A stretch of 64,000 nt of DNA. Source: Cymbidium sinense. Lineage: Eukaryota; Streptophyta; Magnoliopsida; Asparagales; Orchidaceae. Shown here one piece after another: positions 50,320 through 64,000 of the stretch. The stretch's first letter is position 1. Each line of letters begins with the position of its first letter. Below the pieces are notes generated by a model. It had not been told where the DNA came from and did not search any database. It worked only from the letters and a program-made list of their open reading frames with translations. The DNA is taken from the NCBI GenBank assembly GCA_021442155.1, contig CM038221.1:31649906-31713905 (forward strand), written 5' to 3'. The translations under genes and the position numbers were made by a program.

Positions 50320-53250
50320 TCAATGATTTATGCCTAATTTCTTAATAATTAATTATGATTTTTAAAATTAATTTTAGAATTTTAAGGGACCATCATATGA
50401 ATTTGAAGAAATTATTTTGAATATAAAAATTTATGTAAAATTTAATTAGTCAATAAAAATTAAGAATTCAAGTGGAGCAATCAAAGATTTAATTAAATAT
50501 TTTAAATTAGAGTGATGTTGGTGTCTACTAGGATGTACCATAAGGGCTAGCCATTATAGCCATTAGAAGAATTTTTATGAAAGAATTTTGATATATATTT
50601 TTTATGTGAATCCCACCTTTTCTAAAATATATAAATTGCTTCAATGAAAAAATAGCTTCAATCTCATGTAAAATTATATTTATAAGGTGTTAGATATACC
50701 ATAATTTACACCACATCAAAACATAGTAACATCCAATTAATTTATATTACATGTAGTTAATCTAAAATTACCATAATTGATTAGATAATGTTCCAAATTT
50801 TAGATATAAATTTTCTTATAGTTTCTTACTTAAGAAAACTCGATCATTTCCATCATAAAGTTTTAGTTAGAAACTTATAATAAAAATGTAAAACTAGTCA
50901 TTATCTTCTTTAGATTTTCTTCAACCCTAAACCTTCTAATGCCAATCATATAACTCTAGAAACCTCTTAAGAACCCACTTCATTTGATATTAATTAAAAA
51001 AGTTCCAAAAATCTATAACCTTTACCTACAAGAGAAAGATACTCGATGATTCAAAAAGATACCACCAACACTACAAAGAATAACCTTATCTTGGAATCTC
51101 TCCACCATTATTTTCAACCACCAAATTAATTTATAAAGAGGAGATCTTCTATATCATCAATAAGACTTTTTCAATTTGTAATATTTGATTTCCCTTTGTT
51201 GTCAAATTCCTTTTATTTTAGTAAAAATCTATGCTAAAAAAGTAGGTTATTAGTATACTATGTTGATAATTCTAAGTTCAATTTGCTTTCCATCCAAGAA
51301 GTGAACATCACATAAACCTAAGCTAATCCCATCTTAAAACATACCCACATCATTGATGCATGAGATTTTCATGAAACATAAGGGTGTGATCCACAAAAAA
51401 AAATATTTCATGCAACTTATTGGTTGTATTTTTAAAAATAAAAATAAAATTATTATTTCACAATGTTTAGTTATTTCAAACAATTTTATTCTTATATTCA
51501 ATTATGAAAATAAGTTATTAACAAATGCTGAAATGCTCCAATATATATTTTTTTTCTTATACTTAAACTTAATTATTATATAAGTATCTTTTTTTTTGTA
51601 AAAGAAATATAAGTAATTTGTATATTTGTAAGTTTGTAAAGTGTTTAATTACCAACAAGGCTAAGCTTTTCTTAAAAAAAGCTTGACACTTAAGTAGCCC
51701 ATTATGGGTCCCATACTCACTTAGAAGTTTTCTTAGTTGAGTATTATTCAAAATTAAATATTTTTTTTTTTTATCTTAATATTTTAATATGTCAAAGATA
51801 CTTTTGCATGCCTATAAAACTTCATTTGAATATAAAAATTTATTTTGAAACAATATCAATTAGACCAAATTTTAAATTCAAGATAAGTAATTTAAGATTT
51901 AATGGAACCCTTCAAATTGGAATTGTATTATGGATTTTCAAAAGGAAGAGATCTTGAGCGGCACTATTGATAAAATCCTTGAATAAATTTTTTATGGAGA
52001 AATTTAATGCATCTTCACACATAATTCTTTTATTTTCTATAACACTTAATGTATTATTTAAATCAAAGTATTTTAGTGAAAATATCTTTCATCTCTTGCA
52101 AAACTTTAAATTATAAGGTGTTGATGTGTTGTTAGTTTTTGATTGATTTGCAAATCAATTATAATGAAGGTTAAATCATTAATATATCCTTCTCCTCCTC
52201 TGTATTATTCTCTCATATTCCCACAATCTTTCTATGACCTTAAACCCCTAAAGCCTTTTCAAAAATTAAGTCAATTCCCCCTTTTTAATAACTCTTATTA
52301 TCCACATATTATAAACATTAAACAAAAAAATTCTTAACTATCTAACCATACATTTAATTAATTTGAAGTCATCACTATAAATTATTAACATCCCATAATT
52401 TAGATCTCAAGTTCTATAACATTCTTTGCAAAAGAAATCTAACCATCAATTGAGATAAAATTTTAATTAGAAATTAGTTTTAAAATCTTAAAATTAGTCA
52501 CTATCTTCCACAACCTTCAATAAACCTAAACCTTTTATTGTTAGTCTAATGATCATAGAAATCTTTTTTAAAGTTTTCTACATCACTTAGAACAGGTTAT
52601 TTTTGCATTATTTTGTTATGGATGGTTAAATAATGAACAAAATTAGATTCTATTATCAACTATTCCTATAAAAAATATGATTGACTATGGATTTAAAGCA
52701 TAGCATAAATTTATTTCTTAATATAATTTAGTGGGCTTTACATGAAGAATATTTTTTCAGCATACTCTATTTGGGACTGATGGGAGAATAACTGACTCAA
52801 TATTGGAAAAAAAGTGAAAACATAATTAAATCAAGATAATATAAATTAGTTTTTCTTCTTATGTCAAGAATTTTATTACTATTTTTTGAACGAATTGGAA
52901 TTGCTTTTTTCTTCTTTTGTTTTCATTGTAGAGTTAGGATGTGTTTTGATAAACTTTTCTTAGGAACACATATAGGAAAAAATGGTAATGGCAACCCAAT
53001 TAATAACAACTTTATTTTCATTTATGAATAAATAGTAATGAATGCAGTAAACACCCTTGTTTGTTCTATTGAGATGGAGACATAATTTATAACTTATTAT
53101 CCCCATGAAAAGATTAATTCACTATATATATATATGAGGGTATAACTTCATTTTATTGTGACAATACTTGTATTTTTTGAAGAGGTTGATCTTGATTTTG
53201 CCATGGCCAACTCTCTTCTCATTGTGCCCCCTTTCTCTTTGGTACATAAA
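50320..53250. other. AT-rich intergenic DNA, no gene seen
   Basis: Only short unsupported open frames. A related phrase (AATCTTGATAAAATAT... style poly-A/T) is not enough to define an element. Confidence 0.4.
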
Positions 53251-53258
53251 AATAAACA

Positions 53259-53996
53259 GTGTAAGTGAGCTGAGTTGGCTCTTGAATGCTAAAATTTGAC
53301 TTAATAAAGAGTTCACAAATTAAGCTTATTGAACCATAAGCTCAAACTTGAGCTCATATATTAAATAAGCTTAAGTTCAACCTTAACAATGCTTGGGTTG
53401 ATGGCTCATAAGCTCATTTGATTAAAAATCATATATAACTAAATGTAATTTTCTTTTTTATCTAGATTTGGATCATTATTCAAATTAAGATACTTGCAAG
53501 TCTCACACACTCTCTTCTTTAAAAATTACTAAATTCAACCATGCCTTCTCTAGCATTGGTCCCATCAATACCTTCTTTAGCATTGATCCCATTAATGCCC
53601 TTTTAGTGAGCTCTTGCCTTGGCTTCCTAATCGATGATGACTAGTCTCATCATTACCTTATTTAATGAACTCTTACCATGACTTCTCTTTGGTCATTTAT
53701 TCCTTATCTCATGGATGTCTACTCTAGTGAGTTCATGAGGTGACTTCCCCCAATGCTATTGTTGCCTTCTCCAATAAGCCCCCATTGATACCATTTATAA
53801 AGAGTTCATGTCCTTCTCCTTCCATCCTTGTTTATTGAATTTATGATGTGACATTTGATTATGCTCATGATGAGTAAAGCTTAAGCTCACTGCTTTTTTG
53901 GTGATCCAAGCTAAAGCTCAAATTTAAGCTTACTATTATGTAGGTATTTTGAGCTTAAAATAACCATGACTCGAGCTTAACTCAACTTGTTTACAC
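53259..53996. mobile_element. MITE with GTGTAA...GAGCT terminal inverted repeats, 738 bp
   Basis: The left end GTGTAAGTGAGCTGAGTTGG pairs with the right end GAGCTTAACTCAACTTGTTT plus ACAC. Sub-terminal AAGCTCAAACTTGAGCTCAT mirrors AAGCTAAAGCTCAAATTTAA. The core (53530-53850) is a degenerate repeat of CCTTCTCTAGCATTGGTCC and GTGAGCTCTTGCC phrases. Confidence 0.65.
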
Positions 53997-54369
53997 CTCT
54001 AAGATAAAATGTATGATGGTTATGGCCTACATTATTGATATTATGAGGCATTTTGATCAAGTTAAACTCTTAATGAAATCTTCACTTATTCTTAGTTGGT
54101 GGTTTTTTCAACATCATTTGAGGTTTCTTGTCATGTCTTTGAAATAGATATATAAATTTAAATGATGCCTTGTAACATTATTTCACCTATGATAAAAATT
54201 TAATACCATAATTCAATCTTAGAGACTTTAGATACACTACTTATCATATAATAACAAATTCATCTTTAAATAACATAACTTGCCCTAAGTTTATCAAAAT
54301 GTACATAAAATTGAGCTATAATATGTTAAATAGATAGAACTCCTTTATGATTATTCCTTGATCCTACAA

Positions 54370-55340
54370 CAGAAGCCCAAATTTGAAAACAAAGTTGTTG
54401 ATGCTCTCTCCCAAGTTACATTAGATGTCTCATTATAAAAGGTTTAAATTTATAGTTTTATCATACTTAAGGATTTCTATTTTGTTTACTCTATTTTTCA
54501 CATATTGTATTATGACCACTCGGGCAAGCCTTTTCTTGTCATAAGACCTTTTCTATCTTTCATGGATCATAAAGATAATAAATAATGCATTCCTAAATCT
54601 TCACTTAAAGGCTTTATTATCACTATGTTACAATCTAGGGATATAGTTGTATAAAATAACCAATTTGATTGAATATATGTTCTATTGACCACTATTAAAA
54701 AAACATATTGAGCATGTATTACTTATCACCTTACTAATAAAATTATCTATAACATAATGTAAACACTTTGTTAAAATATTACTTTATCATTCCATATAGA
54801 ACTTAAAATATTTATTAATAGATTTTATTCTTGACCTACCTTGAACTCCTTGAGATTATAATAACTTATTGTAGTTGCTAATTGATTTTTCAAAATGACT
54901 CACTTTTGCTCTAGTTTAAAACTAATAATGCTTCTCATATAGCCAAATTATTTTTAAAAAATTTGTTAGACTTCAAGAACTACCCTCTATCATAATTTTT
55001 TTTTAGAGATGTTAAAGTTATGCCTACAAAAAAAACTATGAAGATTATTTAAAATTTAATTAAAATTCCTTTTTTACATTTCATGCCAAAACAAATGGCC
55101 AAATAAAAGTAGTAAGCAAGACCATAAACTACTCATTAAGATGTTTAGTTGATAAAAATCTGATTTTAGGAATTATAAATTATCTCTAAAAACTTAAAAG
55201 CAGCTTTAAAATTATTTATAATTATAATTCAACTAATATAATGGAAGTACCTCATCATTCATTTGTAAGTGTTGCATTTGTATTTATACAAGATTTTTAT
55301 GACTTGCAAGCAAAAGTAATACTAAATTTAATTAATTAAT
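54370..55340 (+). pseudogene. highly decayed Ty3/gypsy RNase H-integrase remnant
   Basis: PKFENKVVDALSQVTLDVSL is the RNase H end (NKVADALSR). CIPKSSLKGFI is the pre-integrase segment. SKMTHFCSS, NNASHIAKLFLKN, FFRDVK and NGQIKVVSKTINYSLRCLV parallel integrase core motifs (SKMAHFIPC, VADLFFKEI, SDRDVKF, DGQTEVVNRTL--LLRAL). Frames are broken by many stops and the DNA has drifted to high AT. Confidence 0.72.
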
Positions 55341-57012
55341 AATAAGTATGAAAACACTATACATTCTAAATGATCATATAAATAATATAAATAAGGTGAA
55401 AATGTCTTAATGCACATTCTTATTGAGCATGACTTACCACTATATATAGTAACATGTATGCTAAAGTTTGTAGTTCTTTCAAGATAATTAAGAAACATAG
55501 ATTTAATGTTTTTTTCTTGAATTGCCTCATGATATATTTTAAAGTTTGCCTTATTGAGGAATCATGAAACCTTGGGACTTGTAAGTTATATATGAGACAA
55601 AAATTACAATTTGCACGTGCACCACACTCTACATATTAGATGTTAAAGGCATCATCTCAAATGATTTTTATATGACAAAAGGTAGATCACACAAAATTTT
55701 GATCAGATAGAGGAATCAACTTTTGTTAAAGGATACAAGATTGAATAAAGCAGATATAGTGAACATTGCCCCTATCCTAGTAGATGATTACTTATATTTT
55801 AAATCTATAAAGTCTTTGAGGTTCTGGAGTTAATACAAAATTGATGCATGTCTAAAAAATCATGAATAGATCTACATCTAAGGCATTATAATAAGTTCAA
55901 GGTTCTTGCTCATCATCACAAGATACATATCTTAAAGCATCAAGCAAGCAAACCTAGTATACTAATTTTAGAGTATTCAATAGTCCATGTGCTTAAAAAT
56001 TAGAACTCTCCTTTTTTAATGTTTTCTTAATTGACCACTTGTCCCTCCTAAAGCTAATTCACTATTTTTTAAATGCACCAAATATCTCCATAAATGCGTT
56101 AATAGCCCCTTAATTAAAGGAAGAAAGGTTGTTGAAGACTATTTGTTTGATGAGAACTACTTTCCAAAATTGGCTTGGCTAAATTTTGTCACTAAGTAAA
56201 TTTATATCATATAATTATTCTAACTCATCTATTTTCCATATTAATTGTACAAGTCACAAAGCCATGTTATTGCTAATAAGTGGATCCAAATTTTTGACAA
56301 ATCAAGAATTATGTATTCTAAGATTAAAAAATATATAAGTTATATAAATAATTCATCATACCCTTGATTATTTTGAGATATTATTACTTTGCTTGAGCAA
56401 ACTTTGTGTATAAAGCTTGGTGATTTTTCTTTAATATTGTCATGGATTGGTGGATAATCTATTGAATTTTGATGACCACTTAATTTTTTAAATAAACATC
56501 CTCCCACTCTTCCTTTTGAATTTCTCTCCTTCACAACTTTAGCCCTTAGACAACTTTGAAGTCACCTTCTCTTAACCTACCCAACTCTTAACTATTTTAA
56601 GATATATGTCCTTGTTGACCATAACCTTTACAAGCCTCTAATGCCCTTTCTTATTGCAAAATCCAAACAACTTTATAAATCCTTCAAATTAACTCTTCTT
56701 GGGTTTCCCCTCTAAGAGCAATATTTTTTTTGAGGCCTCATAAATCAGTCAAATCAATTTTACATTACTGAAAAATGGAGAAATTGATTGATAAAAAATA
56801 CTTTACTTTCTTTATGGCCTTATAAAACTTATATATAAAGTGACAAGTACTGATCAAAATAAATATAAAATAAAATTGAAGGTGATGTGCCACTTTAATG
56901 GAGAATTATTCATCATTTAATTTCACAAATTAATGGGGCTAAAAGCCACTTTGGTGGAGCACAATTCACCATTAAAGATTATGATCTTACATTTTTCTTG
57001 AATGAGCTACCG
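55341..57012. other. AT-rich DNA following the gypsy remnant
   Basis: Probably the rest of the same decayed element: a lysine-rich stretch and ILVDDYLYFK-like codons near 55760 fit the region after integrase. Beyond about 55900 nothing is recognised. Confidence 0.35.
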
Positions 57013-58408
57013 TGGTGTTTATTTTTGGATGTGGGGTGTACACTAGATCATAGGGGGTACTTATTGAAGTGAATAGTATGACATTAATGTATGATGTACT
57101 ATCTTGAAAGATAGAAACATGACCCTACAATGGACTTAATCACCTAATAAGGACTCTTAAGTCATGATGGGTCTTCGTATATACCAGAGATTTTTCCTCT
57201 ATTTTATATGAAAAAGTAAAGTAGTGCTTAATTTAAGCTGGGTTCTTAAGTTCCCTATGGTGGCAAGCCTTCATAGTTAATTACATATTAGAAAATGAGA
57301 TTTCCTAAGAATACTCTCGATTAAAGTAGGCAATTAGTGTCTCCAAAGATTTTAAGATTAAGACAATCAAAGGATTGATAATTTTGGAAAATCAAATGAG
57401 ATTGTTCAATTAGAAGACTTATTTTGGAATCCAAAGAAGAATAAGTAGAAATGCTCGTGATACTACGAAGCTTAGTAAGTATTCTAATCTATCATATTGT
57501 GAGGCTTTATATGTTTGAAAGTGAAGAGATTTATTAGTTTGAATTGAAATTTTATTAGATTGCTAGGGCATATAATCCACAAACACAAGATTATGAAAAT
57601 GCCTAAAAGATGAGGATTTATGCTCATAGTCTGAAGGAAATAAGTAATCTCAGATCCTAAATTTAAGGAGTTTTAACATGAGTTAAAGCACGACCTAAAT
57701 CTAAGCAAAAGGGGACATAAACGTCTATTCCATAAGAGAAGATATACCCGTCCGACTCTTCTGGACTTACAACCGCCTAGAGTGCCCACCAGCTGACACC
57801 TTATACGATTCAAAATCATGTAGGCCGGCCTTATGAAATTGTAAGATAGTTAAGCTTATTATTTAATCGGAAAGAGACTAAAGTCCTAAGCCCACTCCTT
57901 AAGAGACTAGAGCATGAGTGGTATGAGCACATGACTTAGTCTACAAATGCAAAACTTACAATTTTTTATTTCATTTTGACACATTCATTTGGACAAAGGC
58001 TTTAGGATATTTATGCCTAAATGCATGAAGAAAATTGATTATTGGCAAAATCAAGAGAGAAAGAGGGTGAAGCGCCATCATGAGGGGTTGCTCTCATAGA
58101 TCAAGTGGTCCCTATAGTGCAAGAATGGAGGCCCTCATTTAGCAAGAGTGATTCAAGATGATATGTATGATGTTAGACATACAACATACAGCTAAGGATT
58201 TGCTAAATCTTTTAATTATCTTGATTAGAACCTAAGCTTTATGGTGAAGTTGTGAGTTGACTTAAAAAATTGTTTATGAGTTATAAATTGGGTAGAAAAG
58301 TTAATTTTATCCTAAGAGCCTACCGCATTTAGGCCACACATTAAAACATCAAATATGAAGAAATTATGAAAATGATGCAATCCTAATGCGCAAACTAAAC
58401 ATAACATT
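57013..58408 (+). repeat. repeat A, copy 2
   Basis: Same order and orientation as 22063-23175 (ACTTATTGAAGTGA, CCTAATAAGGACTC, AAAAAGTAAAGTAG, TTTTGGAATCCAAAG, GTAGAAATGCT). It is about 280 bp longer, with extra sequence around 57720-57930. It ends at ACATAACATT, exactly where repeat B copy 2 begins. Confidence 0.75.
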
Positions 58409-59797
58409 GTTGACCTCACTTTTGGAGTGATGATTCCATCTCCCCATCTTAGATCTAGGAGTCCTCTAGACACTAGATTCTCCTTAGTCATAGGACACTT
58501 CTAGTGACTAAGTGAACACTTAACCCAAGCTTAGAGACTTAGGAGGGTTGCTTTAGGCATAGGCTTTGCTTTAGGACTAAAGATACCTACCCTACCCTAT
58601 GGCCTAACCCATGAATTGCATTTACCTTAAGTCCAAGATCAACTTCAAATCAATGCAAAAACAAACCTCAAATTCAATCAAATTGATACTAATTGAATCT
58701 CAATTCATATTCAAATCCAAAACCAAATGATTGAAACCCATGATCTAAATCCACCTAAGCCCATGATTCTATTCTATGGACTTAGCCAAAACCTCATTCA
58801 ATCAAATCAAGCTTAATTGATCCTCTCAAACCATTCAATCATCATTCCAAACTATATCCAAAACTACAATCAAAACCAATCCAACCAAGATCAACTCAAC
58901 TAACTCAAGCTAGGCCATTTGAACCCAAAATATCCATGTGAGCCAAAATCTAATTAAACCAAAATCAATTGCAACCAAAGCCATCAATAAATAAAATAAA
59001 TCAAATCAAACCCTACTTAACTTGATAAGAATACTAATCAACCCATGATTAAACCTTAATTAAGCTAATCAAACAAATTAAATTAGTCAAATCAATTAAA
59101 TAAAGATCAAATTAAATCAAATTAAAATAATCAACATACGAATTAAATACATTCTAAACAAATTAAACATAATTGATCAAATCAAATCAAATCATAATTG
59201 ATTCAATTATGCAATCAAATTAAAATTCATTTAAGGAAATTTAATCTAAATAAACTAAGACAACCAAATGCTTAATCAAATGAAACCTAAGTTACAATGA
59301 ATCAATCTTGACGAAGTAATCATTAAACAAGCTTCTACCAGCTAATCAAATTAATTATGGACACCTAATCAAGTTCAACTAAACCATTAATCAAGGAAAC
59401 ACTCAATTTGGTTAATCAAAATGATAAAGAATTATAACTAAACTAATGTGATCAATCATCTAAATCAAATTTTAAGCAAACAAATAAAATAAGCAAGCCA
59501 ACTTCAAATTACCTAATCAACTTAGTTTGATATATGAAGCGAACCAATCTAATTAAATCCTAATAAAGAATTGAATCTCAATCATATGAAATCACATAAA
59601 TTTAATAAACAACAAAACTAAATTGAGCCCTAATTAATCATCAAACCCTAAATCAAATAAATCATAACTCATAATCAAATCAAATCAAATGAAACTAAAG
59701 TAAACCCAAAGGCTCTCTAAACCTTGATTAAACCTAATGGGATTTTAGTTTAAATGAGAATGGGGAGGACCCAAAGTCAAGAAAATGATTATAAAAG

Positions 59798-59829
59798 AGA
59801 GAAAGAGTGAGAGAGAGGGAGAGAGATAA

Positions 59830-59880
<51 letters not shown>

Positions 59881-59920
59881 GTGAGTGAGTGAGTGAGTGA
59901 GTGAGTGAGAGAAAGAGAGG
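59798..59920. repeat. (GA)n and (GTGA)n microsatellite
   Basis: A run of GA repeats is followed by seven or so GTGA repeats, then imperfect GA. It lies inside repeat B copy 2 and has no counterpart in copy 1. Confidence 0.92.
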
Positions 59921-61997
59921 GAGAAAATCAAAAATATTGCAAAAAACCATAAATCCCCTCATGAATCTCCTCATTCATCACTTAGCTGGCTATGAAGTGG
60001 TCTACAGTAAATAAACCACCGAATTTTGATAAAATCTGGCCAACCACCACACTTCCGATCACTAATAATGGTGATTTTCATCCACCATTAAGAAGGGAAA
60101 AAAAGAGGTTTCAAACAGTCAATTTTTGGCATTAATTATCATCTAGAAGCTCCACTAAACAAAATCAATACATTCCCCATTCCTTTTTGACATAAAATCA
60201 TCAAACCGAAAGGGATTCCAAATAAAAAAGCCGCTGTTGACATCAATCGAGGAGAGACAAGAGCTCATATTTACTCTAAAGCTTCGTCTCACATCTGAAA
60301 ACATTTTTGAATTGATTCGACCACTTGGCAGTGGCTCGAGTGAGGTAATTTCATCAATCTTTAGCAGGCCATAGATCTTTTTATTTGTGATGATGTTTGC
60401 AAGATCTTAGGAATATCCATTAGATACCCCTTGCACTTTCTATTTTAAATGATCCTAATGCGAGAACTAGAGTTTTTATGACGTGATTCGCCAGAAAATC
60501 GAGGCGAACGGACCTCAAGCATCGATTTTCCCTTCCCTAGCTTTCTAGTTCGCCATCCATGGGGAGGACGAGCTGGCAGCCATCTAATCCCCACTAATAG
60601 GGACGATTGAGATTAAAATGTTAGAAGGCTTGATTTCATCCATTAGATTGTAGAATTTGATCTGGACCGTCTGATCTAACCCAGCTTTTTTGACTCAATT
60701 GCCATGCGGAACTGCATGACCCAATGAGCCTCCAACACGCATAACGCATGTCCAGTTAGCGCCGCGTGGCGTTGACTAGTTTAAGAAAATAAGGGTTTTT
60801 GGAATTAAATAAATGTTAAAAAAGGCCTAAAACTTCAAAATATCATAAAAAAAATAAAATACTCAATGAAAAATCTCAAATAAGGGCTCGTTGGATTTAT
60901 TTTTTCGAGAGGAATCTAATAAACCTAAAATCCCCAATTTGTATTGTGTATGTTGAGCTTAATTTAGGTTTTAGTGAAAAATAAATTTTATTAATTAATC
61001 TAAAAATATTAATCAGATTGATTTGAAACTTTTAGAGATTGAAATTGAGATAGAAACACATATATCATAAAAATTTCTTGTCAAAAATTTTTTTAGATTG
61101 GGAGATATTAAAATTTGAAGCTCAAATAGTATTTTAATAATATAAATTAATAAATTTTATAAATATTATGAAAAAAATATCAAAATGGTTTAAAACACTT
61201 TAATTAACATCAAAGAGCTAAAATAATAAAATAGAACTTCTTGGATCTCAAAATAACTAATATTCTATTAGATTTAGTTTAATTAAGATTTAAGAAATAA
61301 TTAAAGCCAACATTGATCAAATTTATCAAAGCTAAAACTCAATAAATATCTAACCAAACTCATATGTAGATTAATATTCAAGCTCCCATTAACTGAACTC
61401 TAGGTTGAATTAAACAAGATTAAACTTAATCAAATAAAGTTAAATTAAATGCTAATCCAACTATGAATTAAAAGTTAATCACTTAATATAATAAACTATG
61501 AACTGTATTGACTAAATCTTAATTAAATCAAATAAGCAATAATCAACTTAAACTAAAAAAAACTAATTAAATGAAGTAAACATCAAATTATAATTAAGCC
61601 AACCTAAAAGGCCATCTAAATAAAATGAAATAATCAATAATGAAACTTAAACCTTATAAATCAAATTAAGCATGAAACCTAATTAAATCACCGAAATAAT
61701 TCATAATTAAACTTTTATCAAATCTATCCTGCTTTATTTTTATCAAATGAAATACTTTGTTAATACTTATTTCTATTGAATTTAGTCAATTATCAAATCA
61801 AATTATAATTATTCAATTAAGTCCAAGGCCTAATTAATCATTAGTTCAATGTTAATTAAATCAATTATTCAAATAATTTAAACATAACCAATTCATCAAC
61901 TTCTAAACTAAGACTAACCCGTAATCCATTTAATAATGAAATTTGAATTAAGCTAATCAATCATTTAACTAAACTAAAATCAAACTTAAATGAACCT

Positions 61998-61998
<1 letters not shown>

Positions 61999-62034
<36 letters not shown>

Positions 62035-62130
62035 TAATAATACAATAATAATAATAATAATGATACAATACTAATAGTACAACAATAATAATAATAATAA
62101 TAACAATAATAATAATAATAATAATAATTT
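61999..62130. repeat. (AAT)n microsatellite, interrupted
   Basis: Several AAT/ATA runs separated by ATACAATA and TGATACAATAC interruptions, within the AT-rich part of repeat B copy 2. Confidence 0.9.
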
Positions 62131-63840
62131 TTAGTCAATCAAATTTAAGTGAAATTCTTAATTAAACCTATGATAAATATTTATCAAATCAAATTAGTCA
62201 CATGTGGATAATTAAGTCATTAACTTTTAATTAATTAAATTAATATTTAATTAATTTAATAATTAAAAATTGAATTATCCTTAATTAAATCTAATTAATT
62301 AAACATTTAATTAATATGAACTTAATTTGGATAAATTAATCCATCATTTTAATAAACCAAATTGATTTAAATAAATCATATTAAAACTAATTCTTAAATC
62401 AAACTTAAATCAACCACTTAATTAAATTTATTATCAAGTTTTAATCAATATGATAATGAATTAGCTCTTTAATTAATCTATAAATTTTAATCACACTTAA
62501 TTGTTAATGATATTGAACCTAAGCAAATCTATAAACTAATAAAACTTAACAAATCAAATCAATTAAGTTAAGTCAAAAGAATAAATTAAATAATCCTCAA
62601 ACTAAAACCAATATATAAATCAAATCACCAAGTTCAATAAACCAAATGATCAAACCCTTAATTAAAATCCGAATAAGAAGTTATTTTGAACCTTAATCAA
62701 ATAAACAACTTAATCAAATCAAGTAAAACTAAAGTAGATTATAAATCTATTCAACTGAATAATTTGATAGGCTAAATTATTTGAAAGAATTAAATAAGTG
62801 AATGATGAACTTTAAGTGAACTAATCAAATTGAACATTGAATTGTTATTTAAAGACGCTAAATAAAACCCTAATTAATATGACAAATGCATTTGTTTAAG
62901 TGAAATTTTAATCAAATAAACATAGTTAAATTTAATTGAATAATAATTGCAATAAATATTAGATGAATAAATTATCAAATAAATAAATAATAAACAAATA
63001 ATATCCCATAAATCTTAACCTTAAAACACTTAGCCAAATGATAAATCAAATAAAACTATAATTAATTTGACAAGAAGGCCATGATCAACCCATGGTTAAA
63101 TCTTAATTAAGCAAATCATAATGAAATAATTAAACTTTAATTAAAAAACTCAGGTAATCTCTAATTAAGTTTAATATTTATTGCCCAACTAAACTTAATC
63201 ATTTAAATGAGTTAATCATTTAATTAGAAATCAAACTTAATTGATTATTAATCTAATCTCAGTTAAATGAATAACTTGGAATATTGATTAATCAAATCAA
63301 TAAATCTTCCATTAACATGAAATTTAATCAACTGTTTGGCCAAGAAAACATATCTAGGTTAATGATAAGGAGTTAATTAAACTAAATTAAATTGATCATC
63401 AAACCAAAATGATCAATATATAAACTAAATGACTAAATTTAAGGAATTAAACCCTTAATTGGAATTCGAATAAAAGAGCATGTTAAACTTTAATTAAATC
63501 ATAAGTTAGTTAGAATATATTCACCAATCCAAATCAAGTTTAAGTGAAATGATAAGATTAATAAATCTAAATAACATTGAAATAGTCTAAGCAATATTAA
63601 TTATATAAAGTTAAAATCTCAAATCGAAACCCAAAAGAAAGAAAATTCATATGTTAATTTAAAGGATATTGAATTATCAAAATTTAATCAAATCAAACTA
63701 CAATCTAATAAACCTAAAATTAATCAATCAAAATACATGAAGTTAAACAAACTTAAACTTTAAAATCTAAATCAAACCAAACAAACATTAATCAAATCAA
63801 ATCAATTTAGTTGAATCATTTATATAAATAAAATGGGCTA

Positions 63841-64000
63841 ATTAAGATACTTGGTTCTGTTAATTCTTAGAGTAAACTTTCATCTTAGGATGAAAGTTTC
63901 ATTATATTAGGATTAAGATGTTGAATGAAATGGATTCTGCTCTAAGTAGAATTTATCTTATTATTCATTCTTTAAAACCTAAATTCAACTTAAACATAAA
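63841..64000. other. window end, AT-rich, no gene
   Basis: Contains a short palindrome-like pair CTTTCATCTTAGGATGAAAG (63879-63898). Nothing else seen. Confidence 0.4.

Larger units (their letters stand above)
58409..63840 (-). repeat. repeat B, copy 2, inverted
   Basis: On the minus strand it mirrors 23791-28770. The end segment (58409-58640) holds CACTCCAAAAGTGAGGTCAA and GTTAAGTGTTCACTTAGTCA. The central segment (60780-61130) matches 26300-26640, including ATCTCCCAATCTA, TAATTTTTCACTAAAA-like and GGATTCCTC. The outer part is AATTAAATCAAATTAA low-complexity DNA. Confidence 0.72.

Noticed and set aside
59734..59974. Ser/Leu-rich minus frames resembling a signal peptide
   Set aside because: Translation of the (GA)n and (GTGA)n microsatellite.

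Overview
The window is nuclear DNA from a flowering plant. The evidence is spliced genes with GT/AG introns, plant-type LTR retrotransposons (Tat-like and chromovirus Ty3/gypsy), an RTE-type LINE, MITEs and long AT-rich repeats. A monocot versus eudicot origin cannot be settled from this sequence alone. Gene density is very low: I can support three genes, and all three have introns far longer than their exons.

Layout. (1) 1-2575, minus strand: 5' part of a RIN4-like NOI-domain immune-regulator gene, cut by the window start and carrying a one-base frameshift. (2) 2.6-6.0 kb: AT-rich repeats, a MITE, a 302-bp tandem duplication and a solo LTR with a TATAT target duplication. (3) 6364-11925, plus: a small acidic plant protein of 81 aa in two exons split by a 5.3-kb intron. 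(4) 13158-19542: a complete but gutted Tat-like LTR element with TSD ATGTT, gag and protease remnants, no reverse transcriptase, and two internal tandem arrays. (5) 20887-48296, plus: a METTL22-like protein methyltransferase in at least eight exons over 27 kb, also with a one-base frameshift. Its introns carry a CpG-rich block, a 5-kb AT-rich repeat, a truncated chromovirus, a LINE RNase H relic, SINE-like and MITE copies, and an RTE LINE. (6) 48.3-64 kb: no gene seen. This part holds MITEs, a hairpin, a decayed gypsy pol, and second copies of the repeats at 22-29 kb, one of them inverted.

The three genes do not form a pathway or operon. RIN4-like proteins act in membrane-associated immunity and METTL22-like proteins methylate lysines on other proteins; the 81-aa protein has no known function. 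Two of the three genes need exactly one extra base in a short homopolymer run to read through, which suggests either residual assembly error or early pseudogenes. I found no new biological system. The most useful leads are these frameshifts, the split repeat architecture, and a MITE family that has seeded the locus repeatedly.
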